From NCBI RefSeq assembly GCF_047607725.1, contig NZ_JBLKSS010000006.1, positions 1 through 52,253 of the forward strand: DNA of 52,253 nucleotides, written 5' to 3'. The notes below the pieces were generated by a model. It was not told the DNA's origin, did no database searches, and was given only the letters and a program-made list of their open reading frames with translations. Below, one piece after another: positions 46,039-52,253 of the stretch (the first letter of the stretch is position 1; the number at the start of each line of letters is the position of its first letter). This DNA comes from JBLKSS01 sp047607725 (GTDB lineage: Bacteria > Pseudomonadota > Gammaproteobacteria > Enterobacterales > Enterobacteriaceae). The translations under genes and the position numbers were made by a program.

Positions 46039-46503
46039 ATGGAGATTGCCATTGCCCCGGTCAATAAAGCCCAGGAGCCGCCTGTCGCCAATACGGCGTT
46101 CTGGCCGACCATTGACCTGGCGCAGTACCGCGCGGCGATGCGCCAGGACGGTACACTGACCCCGGGCCGTGTGCGTGAGGCGGCGCTGAACGCCATGCAT
46201 GAGGTGAATACCCGGTTGGCCGTCTGGCGTCAGGCGCAGGAAAGCGCCGGCTATCTGGCGCTGGACGCGGTGCCCACTGAGCGGCTCGACGGCGAAAGCC
46301 TGTACGTTCAGCGCTATCGCCGCGCGGTGTTCTGCCTGATGCAGGCCAGCCTTACTGAGCACTTTCGCAGCATTGACGCCAACGGCGCCGGTCAACGCCG
46401 CGCCGAGACGCTGGACAGCACTGTTGATGACTTACGCCGCGACGCTAGTTGGGCGATTAATGATATCCAGGGCCGGCCGCACATGACCATTGAGCTTATC
46501 TGA
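46039..46503 (+). CDS. L: Phage head completion protein (P2 gpL)
   Basis: GpL completes and stabilises the filled head, linking it to the tail. The 154-residue protein (P2 169) shows the family features F-W-P-T-I-D-L-A-Q-Y-R, Q-D-G-T-L-T-P-G-R-V and Y-R-R-A-V-F-C-L-M-Q-A. A strong AAGGAG precedes ATG 46039. About 110 bp of unassigned GC-rich sequence separate it from gpM. Its stop overlaps the start of X. Intact. Confidence 0.88.
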   Translation: MEIAIAPVNKAQEPPVANTAFWPTIDLAQYRAAMRQDGTLTPGRVREAALNAMHEVNTRLAVWRQAQESAGYLALDAVPTERLDGESLYVQRYRRAVFCLMQASLTEHFRSIDANGAGQRRAETLDSTVDDLRRDASWAINDIQGRPHMTIELI

Positions 46504-46706
46504 TGAAAATACACGCCGGGCAGCACGACACCGTGGACGCGCTATGTCAGCGCTACTACGGCCGCACGTAGGGCGTCACCGAGTGGGTCTTGCGGCATAA
46601 TCCGGGGCTGGCGAAGGTCGGCCCCCTTTTACCTCACGGTTACCCGGTGGAATTGCCTGACCGGGTGGGCGAGGCAGCACTACAGACGGTGCAATTGTGG
46701 GATTAA
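46503..46706 (+). pseudogene. X: Phage tail protein X (P2 gpX), amber codon
   Basis: GpX is a 67-residue LysM-like tail protein. The frame starts at ATG 46503, overlapping the gpL stop, and reads G-Q-H-D-T-V-D-A-L-C-Q-R-Y-Y-G-R-T, then TAG (46569-46571), then G-V-T-E-W-V-L, N-P-G-L-A, L-P-H-G-Y-P-V-E-L-P-D, ending at 46706. In P2 the stop position holds glutamate; CAG or GAG would both fit. One base change explains the lesion. Confidence 0.85.
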
Positions 46707-46711
46707 CACGG

Positions 46712-46894
46712 ATGGAAAAATACACCACCGGCTCCGCCTACGGCTGGGGCCTGATAACCTGCCTGCTGGGCGTGTTCTCGCTCAGTGAATGGGCATTGAT
46801 TACCGGTATCGCCTGCACCCTGGCGACCTTCCTGCTGAACTGGATTTACCGGCATAAGGAATACCGTTTCAGGACGCAGCGCGATGAGCATTAA
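46712..46894 (+). CDS. Phage holin
   Basis: This 60-residue protein has two hydrophobic segments (A-Y-G-W-G-L-I-T-C-L-L-G-V-F and W-A-L-I-T-G-I-A-C-T-L-A-T-F-L-L) and a basic C terminus (Y-R-H-K-E-Y-R-F-R), which fits a small class II holin of the HP1/P2 group. Located between X and the lysozyme gene, the holin position of P2-like phages. Its end overlaps the lysozyme start by 11 bp. Intact. Confidence 0.8.
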   Translation: MEKYTTGSAYGWGLITCLLGVFSLSEWALITGIACTLATFLLNWIYRHKEYRFRTQRDEH

Positions 46895-47414
46895 ACACGC
46901 GGCCGGCCCTGTCTGCGCCGTGACCGCCATCATTGCACTGCTCGTCTCTGGAGGACAAGTGCGTACCAACGCCGAAGGGCTTGCGCTTATCGGCCATGCC
47001 GAAGGCTGTCGACGGGCGCCGTATCGTTGCCCCGCNGGTCGACTCACCGACGGCATTGGCAATACCCACGGCGTCAAGCCCGGCACCTACAAAACAGACC
47101 CGCAGATAGCCGCAGACTGGCAGCGCAATATTCTGGATGCAGAGCGCTGTATCAACGCCTATTTCCGGGGGCGTGAGATGTCGGACAATACTTTTAGCGC
47201 GATGACTTCTGCCGTGTTCACCACGGGTTGCTACGGCTTGCGTACTTACAAAGGGAAGGACGGCAAGCGCCATGAGACGACCCTTCATAAACTGGCGCAG
47301 CAGGGAAAATGGTGTGAGATGTGTGAGCGTCTGCCAGAGTTCAACAGCGGCGGCAAGTACCCCGGCCTCACGAAGCGCCGCGAAGCTGAGCGCCAGTTAT
47401 GCCTGAAAGGATAA
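46884..47414 (+). CDS. Phage endolysin (GH24 lysozyme, signal-anchor type)
   Basis: This 176-residue endolysin cleaves the peptidoglycan sugar chain. Catalytic context H-A-E-G-C-R-R-A-P-Y-R-C-P and D-G-I-G-N-T-H-G fits GH24 (Glu and Thr of the triad). The N-terminal, weakly hydrophobic segment A-G-P-V-C-A-V-T-A-I-I-A-L-L-V-S-G-G is a signal-anchor-release type sequence, as in P1 and phi21 endolysins. One unresolved base (47036) leaves a residue undefined after R-C-P. Otherwise intact, ending at 47414. Confidence 0.9.
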   Translation: MSIKHAAGPVCAVTAIIALLVSGGQVRTNAEGLALIGHAEGCRRAPYRCPXGRLTDGIGNTHGVKPGTYKTDPQIAADWQRNILDAERCINAYFRGREMSDNTFSAMTSAVFTTGCYGLRTYKGKDGKRHETTLHKLAQQGKWCEMCERLPEFNSGGKYPGLTKRREAERQLCLKG

Positions 47415-47420
47415 AGGGCG

Positions 47421-47891
47421 ATGCGCTGAACATTTCCTCTCACGATAGTTGCCTTGCTGGTATTGATGGCCGGCGCGGCGCTTTACTATCGTGCCCGGTA
47501 TCTGGATGTCGAACAATCCCGGCAGCACATTGAGGCGCAAGCCGCATCCAGGCAGGCGGAGATTGAACAACTGAATCACCAGATACAGACCGTTACCGCG
47601 CTGGATAAGCAACATACGCGGGAGCTTGAAAATGATAAAAAACGTATTGCGCAGCTTGAGCGTGATGTGGCTGGCGGCCGTCGTCGGTTGCAGGTCAGTG
47701 CCACCTGTCCCAACGTGTCCGCTCGTGCCGCCACCCGCATGGATGATGCAGCCGGCGCCAGACCTACTGACGCCGCTCAACGAAATTATTTCACTCTCAG
47801 ACGACGAATTGAAATTGCGGAAGAGCAAATAAACGGCTTGCAGGACTACGCACGACTGGTTTGCTTGACGGCCAACGCCAGGACAAAATGA
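47421..47891 (+). pseudogene. lysB: Rz/LysB inner-membrane spanin subunit, TGA at codon 3
   Basis: The i-spanin spans the periplasm with an outer-membrane partner to finish lysis. The frame reads M-R-(TGA)-T-F-P-L-T-I-V-A-L-L-V-L-M-A-G-A-A-L, a transmembrane anchor, then a charged coiled coil (Q-H-I-E-A-Q-A-A-S-R-Q-A-E-I-E-Q-L-N-H) and a C-terminal part. TGA at 47427-47429 is where TGG would fit. TTG 47454 could restart translation within the membrane segment. The lysC gene is embedded in it in another frame. Confidence 0.82.
47632..47832 (+). CDS. lysC: Rz1/LysC outer-membrane spanin lipoprotein, embedded in lysB
   Basis: The 66-residue product in the +1 frame relative to lysB starts M-I-K-N-V-L-R-S-L-S-V-M-W-L-A-A-V-V-G-C, a lipoprotein signal with lipobox-like V-V-G-C. 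It is followed by a proline-rich mature part (V-P-P-V-P-T-C-P-L-V-P-P-P) as in Rz1 proteins. Fully nested within the lysB frame, the usual Rz/Rz1 arrangement in P2-like phages. Intact. Confidence 0.85.
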   Translation: MIKNVLRSLSVMWLAAVVGCRSVPPVPTCPLVPPPAWMMQPAPDLLTPLNEIISLSDDELKLRKSK

Positions 47892-48094
47892 GAATATCAG
47901 TCATGACGAAGCACGAAAAACAGCAACTCAACACTCTCTGCCGTTATCTGAATGACGCCAATACCTACCTGAATGACGCCACGGTATGGCGCGGCGTGGT
48001 GGCAGCCGCAAAAGCTCACGCAGGGCTTCACATTCTGCTGGCGGAGGCGGAAAAGCCGCGCCCCTTAACGAGGAAGGCCTGTGCTAAAACCTGA
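47888..48094 (+). CDS. Small phage protein of unknown function between lysC and R
   Basis: This 68-residue ORF starts M-R-I-S-V-M-T-K-H-E-K-Q-Q-L, overlapping the lysB stop (ATGA), and ends 13 bases inside the gpR start region. It contains a repeated Y-L-N-D-A-(N/T) motif (R-Y-L-N-D-A-N-T-Y-L-N-D-A-T) and a helical body (V-V-A-A-A-K-A-H-A-G-L). I do not recognise it. The coupling to both neighbours supports a real gene. Confidence 0.6.
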   Translation: MRISVMTKHEKQQLNTLCRYLNDANTYLNDATVWRGVVAAAKAHAGLHILLAEAEKPRPLTRKACAKT

Positions 48095-48548
48095 TTCGCT
48101 CCGTGCAGCACTAACCGCCGCCGTACCCTATGTGGCGCAAAACCCCGACTGCCTGCATATTTTTATTGATGAGGGGGCGATTATCAGCACGCGGGCGCCG
48201 TCTCTCTCGTTTGAATACCAGTACACCCTGAATCTGGTCATCACCGATTATGCCGACAGCGCCGACCCGCTGGTTGTGGCTATCCTGCACTGGCTGCGCA
48301 CCCATCAGCCCGATATCATGGCGAACCCCGACAAACGCGATCGGGGCTTCACCTTTGAAGTGGATTTCCTCGATAACCCGATGCGGGATATCAGTCTCAA
48401 TCTGCGGTTGACCGAGCGGGTGATTGTGCGCGAAGACGGCGGAACATTAACCGTTAGTCACGTGGATGAACCCGCGCCGCCGCCCTCAGACCTCAGTGAA
48501 GTTGAAATATGGATGGCCGGGCGCAAGGTGGCGGCATGGCGCAACTAA
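48081..48548 (+). CDS. R: Phage tail completion protein R (P2 gpR)
   Basis: GpR is a tail-completion protein in P2. The 155-residue protein fits it in L-R-A-A-L-T-A-A-V-P-Y, L-S-F-E-Y-Q-Y-T-L-N-L-V-I-T-D, V-A-I-L-H-W-L-R-T-H-Q-P-D and S-L-N-L-R-L-T-E-R-V. GTG 48081 is the start that gives M-L-K-P-D-S. It overlaps the S gene by 13 bp. Intact. Confidence 0.88.
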   Translation: MLKPDSLRAALTAAVPYVAQNPDCLHIFIDEGAIISTRAPSLSFEYQYTLNLVITDYADSADPLVVAILHWLRTHQPDIMANPDKRDRGFTFEVDFLDNPMRDISLNLRLTERVIVREDGGTLTVSHVDEPAPPPSDLSEVEIWMAGRKVAAWRN

Positions 48549-48992
48549 ACGACGTTCAGCCGCTGGAGGATGCCCTGGCGGCCCTGCTGCAACAGCTCTC
48601 GCCGCCGGCACGTCGTACACTGATGCGAGAAGTGGCGAAAACCTTGCGCCAACGACAGAAAAAACAGATCCAGGCACAGAAAAATCCTGACGGCTCGCCC
48701 TATATTCCCCGTAAACGCCGGGTGCGCGACAAGCACGGCCGACTGCGGCGCAAGATGTTTACCCGGCTGCATACCGCCCGTTTTATGAAAACCGCCTCGA
48801 CCCCGGAGAGCGCGTCGGTCAGCTTCACGCCTGCTTGTCGAGCACCTGACGAGGGTGCATCACTATGGCTTGCGCGATCGCATCAGCCGACACGGTCCGA
48901 CGGTACGCTATGCCCGTCGTCAGCTGCTGGGCTTTACCAACGCCGACCGTGACTGGATAGCCGACCTGGCGCTGGCCCACCTCGCCCGCTAG
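48536..48992 (+). pseudogene. S: Phage tail completion protein S (P2 gpS), frameshifted
   Basis: ATG 48536 opens M-A-Q-L-N-D-V-Q-P-L-E-D-A, then A-Q-K-N-P-D-G-S-P-Y-I-P-R-K and R-R-K-M-F-T-R-L-H-T-A-R-F, all family features. After A-S-V-S-F-T-P the frame is lost (about 48830-48860). The other frame continues R-V-H-H-Y-G-L-R-D-R-I-S-R-H-G-P-T-V-R-Y-A-R-R-Q-L-L-G-F to TAG 48992. Corrected length about 150 residues, like P2 gpS. Inactive. Confidence 0.85.
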
Positions 48993-49062
48993 CCGCCTTG
49001 TAACGCCCCTGACACAAACCCTACCTCGTGCCGCGCGCCCCCCGACGCGGCACACTGACAGC

Positions 49063-49701
49063 ATGAAAACTGCACTTGCTGACATTAAACGCCTGCTGGC
49101 CAACCTGATCCGTGCGGGTGTCGTCTCCCGCGTGGACACCACCACCGGCCGCTGCCGGGTCTCTATCGGCCAGATGGAAACCGACTGGCTCCCCTGGCTG
49201 ACGCCCCGCGCCAGCCGGGTGCGCGTCTGGTCTGCGCCCTCGCCTGGCGAGCAGGTGACCGTCCTCAGTCCGGGGGGTGATCTGTCCGGCGGCTTTGTGC
49301 TGCCGGCCGTCTTTTCCGACATCCACCCGGCACCTGCCACCGCGCCGGATGCGGTACACCTGACGTTCCCGGATGGCGCGGTGATGGAATACGATCCGGA
49401 CACCGGCGCACTGACGGCGCGCGGCATCAAAACCGCCCAGATTCAAGCCAGCGAATCGGTCGTGGTAACGACCCCCGTCGTCCTGGTGACCGCCAGTGAG
49501 CGTATCACGCTCGATACGCCGGAGGTCGTTTGCACCCAGCATCTGCGCGCCCGCACTCTCAGTATCACCGAGGGCGGCACGATGCGGGGCACCATCACCC
49601 ACAGCGGCGATAGCCTGACCTCCAACGGCGTGACGCTGGACAGCCACCGGCACAGCGGCGTTAAAGGCGGGGACGACCTGTCAGGGGGGCCGAGCGCATG
49701 A
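49063..49701 (+). CDS. V: Phage baseplate spike protein (P2 gpV)
   Basis: GpV forms the membrane-piercing spike at the tip of the tail. The 212-residue protein (P2 211) has an OB-like N-terminal domain (G-R-C-R-V-S-I-G, D-W-L-P-W-L-T), a beta-helical C-terminal part (D-G-A-V-M-E-Y-D-P, T-L-D-T-P-E-V-V-C-T) and the metal-binding H-x-H (S-H-R-H-S-G) near the end, which holds the iron of the spike. It overlaps W by four bases. Intact. Confidence 0.92.
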   Translation: MKTALADIKRLLANLIRAGVVSRVDTTTGRCRVSIGQMETDWLPWLTPRASRVRVWSAPSPGEQVTVLSPGGDLSGGFVLPAVFSDIHPAPATAPDAVHLTFPDGAVMEYDPDTGALTARGIKTAQIQASESVVVTTPVVLVTASERITLDTPEVVCTQHLRARTLSITEGGTMRGTITHSGDSLTSNGVTLDSHRHSGVKGGDDLSGGPSA

Positions 49702-50042
49702 TGTTTATGGGGATGCACCGTCACACCGGCGAGGGACTGTCCGATATGGCCCATCTGCGCCAGTCAGTGGCTAATATCCTGCAAACGCCCACCGGTAGCC
49801 GCGTTATGCGCCGGGACTACGGCTCGACGCTCTTTGCGCTGATTGACCAGCCGCAGACGCCGGCATTAAAGCTGCAAATCATGGCCGCTATCTACGGTGC
49901 GCTGCTGCGCTGGGAAGATCGCCTGACGCTCACCCAGCTCCAGCTGTCCAGCGAGGTCAGCGGAAAAATGACGGTTGACCTGGTGGGACAGCGTACCGAT
50001 ACCGCCGCACCGCTCACCCTGACACTGCCCTTAAGAGGATAA
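49698..50042 (+). CDS. W: Phage baseplate protein (P2 gpW, gp25-like)
   Basis: GpW is a wedge component of the baseplate, related to T4 gp25. The 114-residue protein contains I-L-x-T-P-x-G-S-R-V-M-R-R-D-Y-G-S-x-L-F, the family signature, and I-Y-G-A-L-L-R-W-E-D-R-L. The ATGA overlap with V and 2-bp gap to J indicate coupled translation. Intact. Confidence 0.92.
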   Translation: MMFMGMHRHTGEGLSDMAHLRQSVANILQTPTGSRVMRRDYGSTLFALIDQPQTPALKLQIMAAIYGALLRWEDRLTLTQLQLSSEVSGKMTVDLVGQRTDTAAPLTLTLPLRG

Positions 50043-50044
50043 TC

Positions 50045-50953
50045 GTGGCGACCATCGATTTAAGCCAGCTCCCCGCGCCCAACGTCATAGAGTCCCTCGA
50101 CTTTGAGACGCTGTTTGCCCAACGCAAGGACCGCCTGATAGCCCTTTATCCACCAGAGCAGCGCGAGGCGCTGCGGCGTACGCTGCGCTATGAATCCGAA
50201 CCGCTGGTCAAGCTGTTGCAGGAAAACACCTACCGCGAGCTGTTGCTGAGTCAACGCATCAATGAGGCCGCCCAGGCGAACATGCTGGGCTACGCCACCG
50301 GCGCCGACCTCGATCAGCTGGGTGCCAACTACAATGTTCAGCGCCTGATTATCACACCGGCGGATGACACCCGACTTCCGCCAACGCCGGCGGTGAAAGA
50401 AAGCGATCGGGATTTTCGCCTGCGTATCCAGCAGGCGTTTGAGGGTCTGAGCGTCGCCGGTCCGAGCGGCGCTTACCAGTTCCACGGTCGCAGTGCCGAT
50501 GGCCGCGTCGCGGATATCTCGGTTATCAGTCCGCAGCCCGCCTGCGTGACCGTCTCGGAGCTTTCCCGTGAGGGCGACGGCACCGCCAGCCCAGAGCTGA
50601 TAGCGAAAGTCGCCGCCGCCCTGAATGCCGACACCGTGCGCCCGGTTGCCGACAGGGTGACCGTGCAATCCGCACGCATCGTACCCTATGAGGTAGAGGC
50701 GGTCCTCCACCTGTTACCGGGACCGGAAGCCGGCCCCATCCGCCAGGCGGCAGAACAACGACTTGACGCCTACGCCCGCGACCAGCATCGGTTGGGGCGG
50801 GATATCCGGCTGGCCGCCCTCTATGCTGCCCTGCATTTAGAAGGTGTGCCGCGCGTGGTATTAACTCGCCCCGAGGCGGATATCGTACTCGACGCCACCC
50901 AGGCGTCATACTGCGAACGCCATACGTTGACCCTCGGAGGCAGTGATGCATGA
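50045..50953 (+). CDS. J: Phage baseplate assembly protein (P2 gpJ)
   Basis: GpJ is a baseplate wedge protein, related to T4 gp6/gp53-type components. The 302-residue protein (P2 gpJ is similar) starts with GTG as M-A-T-I-D-L-S-Q-L-P-A-P and contains L-Y-P-P-E-Q-R-E-A-L, Q-R-I-N-E-A-A-Q-A-N-M-L-G-Y-A-T-G-A-D-L-D, S-D-R-D-F-R-L-R-I-Q-Q-A-F-E-G and G-P-S-G-A-Y. It overlaps I by eight bases. Intact. Confidence 0.92.
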   Translation: MATIDLSQLPAPNVIESLDFETLFAQRKDRLIALYPPEQREALRRTLRYESEPLVKLLQENTYRELLLSQRINEAAQANMLGYATGADLDQLGANYNVQRLIITPADDTRLPPTPAVKESDRDFRLRIQQAFEGLSVAGPSGAYQFHGRSADGRVADISVISPQPACVTVSELSREGDGTASPELIAKVAAALNADTVRPVADRVTVQSARIVPYEVEAVLHLLPGPEAGPIRQAAEQRLDAYARDQHRLGRDIRLAALYAALHLEGVPRVVLTRPEADIVLDATQASYCERHTLTLGGSDA

Positions 50954-51563
50954 CGGTCGTTTACTGCCAACAGGCTCGACGCCGCTCGAAGTGGCCGCGG
51001 CCGCGGCGTGCGCCCAGCTGGCACAGCTGCCTGTCCCGCTGCGTCAGTTGCTCAACCCGCAAACCTGCCCGGTGAATTTGCTGCCGTATCTGGCGTGGGC
51101 CTTTTCCGTTGACCGCTGGGATGAGCGCTGGCCGGAGGCGGCCAAGCGTCAGGTGATTGCCAGCAGCCATTTTATTCATCGCCACAAGGGGACTATCAGC
51201 GCCTTACGGCGCGTGGTAGAGCCGCTGGGCTACCTGATAGAAGTGCGCGAATGGTGGCAGCTGAACGAAACGCCCGGTACATTTCGCCTGATTATCGGCG
51301 TGCTGAAAGGCGGCATTACCGAAGAAATGTACCAGGAGCTGGAGCGCCTGATTGCTGATGCCAAGCCGGTCAGCCGTCATCTTGTCGGGCTGTCCATCAA
51401 TCTCGACGTTAACGGCCCGCTGCCCGTCGCCGTCGGCAGCTATGACGGCGATATCCTGACCGTTTACGCCTATACCCCTGAAACCTTGAGTGTCACCGCT
51501 TCGCTCCCAAGCGCGGCCGGCACGCAAACCGCTGATACCCTGACCGTGAGCATCACATCATGA
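50946..51563 (+). CDS. I: Phage tail protein I (P2 gpI)
   Basis: GpI is a baseplate component of P2. The 205-residue protein contains L-P-Y-L-A-W-A-F-S-V-D-R-W-D-E-R-W-P-E, the strong family motif, followed by H-R-H-K-G-T-I-S-A-L-R-R-V-V-E-P-L-G-Y. ATG 50946 is used; GTG 50943 gives one residue more. Its stop overlaps the H start (ATGA). Intact. Confidence 0.92.
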   Translation: MHDGRLLPTGSTPLEVAAAAACAQLAQLPVPLRQLLNPQTCPVNLLPYLAWAFSVDRWDERWPEAAKRQVIASSHFIHRHKGTISALRRVVEPLGYLIEVREWWQLNETPGTFRLIIGVLKGGITEEMYQELERLIADAKPVSRHLVGLSINLDVNGPLPVAVGSYDGDILTVYAYTPETLSVTASLPSAAGTQTADTLTVSITS

Positions 51564-52176
51564 GCATCAAATTTTTTGGCATCCTGACCTACCAGGGCGC
51601 GGCCCGGCTGGCAAACGCCGCCGCGCTGCCCTCAACCAGCTGAGCATTGACCCGCTTAACGGCAACCAGATCATCGCCGAGCAGGTTATCCCGGAAAATG
51701 AAGGTGGATGGTGGATCAGGGAAATTGGCCTGTTTGACAAAGACGGCACCCTGATAGCTGTAGCCAACTGCCCGGAAAGCTACAAACCCCAGATGCAGGA
51801 AGGCAGCGGGCGCACCCAGACCATCCGCATGATCCTGATCGTCAACAGCGCCGAGGCATTGGCACTGAAGATTGACCCATCCATCGTACTAGCGACGCGG
51901 CACTATGTGGATGATGGCGTTATCGAGGTAAAAGCCTATGCGAAAGCCTATGCCAATGAGTTGATGAAATACCATCTCAATCTCACCGATCCACATCCGC
52001 AGTATGCCCCCAAGGCCAGCCCGGTTTTCACCGGCACCCCGACAGCGCCGACGGCCAAACTAAACAACAACAGCACACAACTGGCGACAACGGCTTTTGT
52101 GCAAAGTGTGGCAAAAGGTAAGCGCCCCGTGGAGGACGTCTTGAATTATTGGTGGGTTTGTTGTATGGCCCGGTAA
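51560..52176 (+). pseudogene. H: Phage tail fibre protein (P2 gpH), deleted and cut by the repeat
   Basis: ATG 51560 opens M-S-I-K-F-F-G-I-L-T, the gpH start. After A-N-A-A-A-L-P the frame is lost and resumes A-L-N-Q-L-S-I-D-P-L-N-G-N-Q-I-I-A-E-Q; the intervening domain (normally containing A-V-G-D-G) is deleted, about 40 codons. It continues with W-W-I-R-E-I-G-L-F-D and, from 51793, to P-V-F-T-G-T-P-T-A-P-T-A, a fibre repeat motif. At 52118 repeat copy E begins, and the frame ends on repeat-encoded G-K-R-P-V-E-D-V-L-N-Y-W-W at 52176. No receptor-binding tip remains. Confidence 0.88.
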
Positions 52177-52253
52177 GAATATGTTCCACTACGATGCCTA
52201 GTGAACCCGCATCCTATAAGGGACGGCTGTCAGATCATGGATAATCCGGCGAT
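52118..52253 (+). repeat. MITE-like dispersed repeat, copy E, running off the right edge
   Basis: The first 136 bp of the element match copy D; the window ends in ...CCGGCGAT just before the central inverted repeat. Same orientation as copies C and D. It cuts the tail-fibre gene. Confidence 0.9.

Larger units (their letters stand above)
42570..52117 (+). mobile_element. P2-like prophage: head, lysis and tail block
   Basis: The gene order P (leftward), O, N, M, L, X, holin, lysozyme, lysB/lysC, R, S, V, W, J, I, H is that of P2-type myophages. The segment is bounded by repeat copies D and E, which cut into P and H. The portal gene Q, which would follow P, and all regulatory and integrase genes are missing from the window. 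Intact-looking: M, L, holin, lysozyme, lysC, R, V, W, J, I. Broken: P, O, N, X, lysB, S, H. A defective prophage, probably recent. Confidence 0.92.

Noticed and set aside
14039..47429. Stop-codon reassignment (TAG = Gln or TGA = Trp)
   Set aside because: Intact genes in the window end normally with TAG and TGA (for example several phage and core genes), and many of the same pseudogenes also carry frameshifts, so ordinary decay is simpler.

Overview
The window looks like a chromosomal segment of a recently host-restricted enterobacterial endosymbiont, most probably Sodalis (S. glossinidius or a close relative). That assignment rests on gene order, on protein similarity recalled from memory, and on the very high density of freshly broken genes; no database search was possible. 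The left third (about 0.5-17.4 kb) keeps a core enterobacterial order: yobD-manZ-manY-manX / yoaE / sdaA-nudL-pabB / yoaH / yoaB / yoaA-tsaB-yeaY-rnd / minE-minD-minC / ycgL. The rnd-to-min adjacency resembles Yersinia/Serratia-type genomes more than E. coli. fadD, which sits between yeaY and rnd in E. coli, is gone.

From 17.4 to 42.2 kb the window is accessory metabolic DNA, largely inactivated. It holds: an amino-acid ABC transporter with a GntR/FCD remnant and an SDR; a small membrane protein; a degenerate aspartoacylase-like deacylase; a Gln/Gly-rich exported peptide; a ParA-like ATPase with a small partner; a broken MFS sugar carrier; an RpiR regulator with a sodium/solute symporter and a D-aminoacylase; remnants of a sugar ABC ATPase, a SnoaL-like protein, an LLM flavin oxidoreductase, a BFD-containing FAD oxidoreductase and an Asp/Glu racemase; and a GntR-controlled cluster of aldehyde dehydrogenase, ThDP enzyme and polyamine-type ABC transporter. 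From 42.6 to 52.1 kb lies the structural, lysis and tail block of a P2-like prophage, in canonical order P-O-N-M-L-X-holin-lysozyme-lysB/lysC-R-S-V-W-J-I-H, also with many lesions. An IS21-family end lies at the left edge.

The most distinctive feature is a roughly 338-bp, non-coding, MITE-like repeat with near-perfect 50-bp terminal inverted repeats and a central 12-bp inverted repeat. It occurs five times between 17.4 kb and the right edge: three full copies, one 112-bp partial copy, and one running off the window. Every copy sits at a seam between unrelated gene blocks. Four of the five cut directly into a neighbouring gene, and the fifth (30.3 kb) borders a half-gene. No target-site duplication is visible. 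It looks like the vehicle, or the scar, of genome rearrangement, although assembly joins at repeats must be excluded because one copy contains an unresolved base.

Decay follows a pattern. I count eleven in-frame nonsense codons (seven TAG, four TGA, no TAA), many one-base length changes in homopolymers, several in-frame deletions explained by short direct repeats, and one lost start codon (manX, GTG to GTA). About half of the genes are damaged. The intact set includes manZ, yoaE, sdaA, nudL, pabB, tsaB, the min operon and several phage genes. I saw no tRNA, rRNA or CRISPR array.
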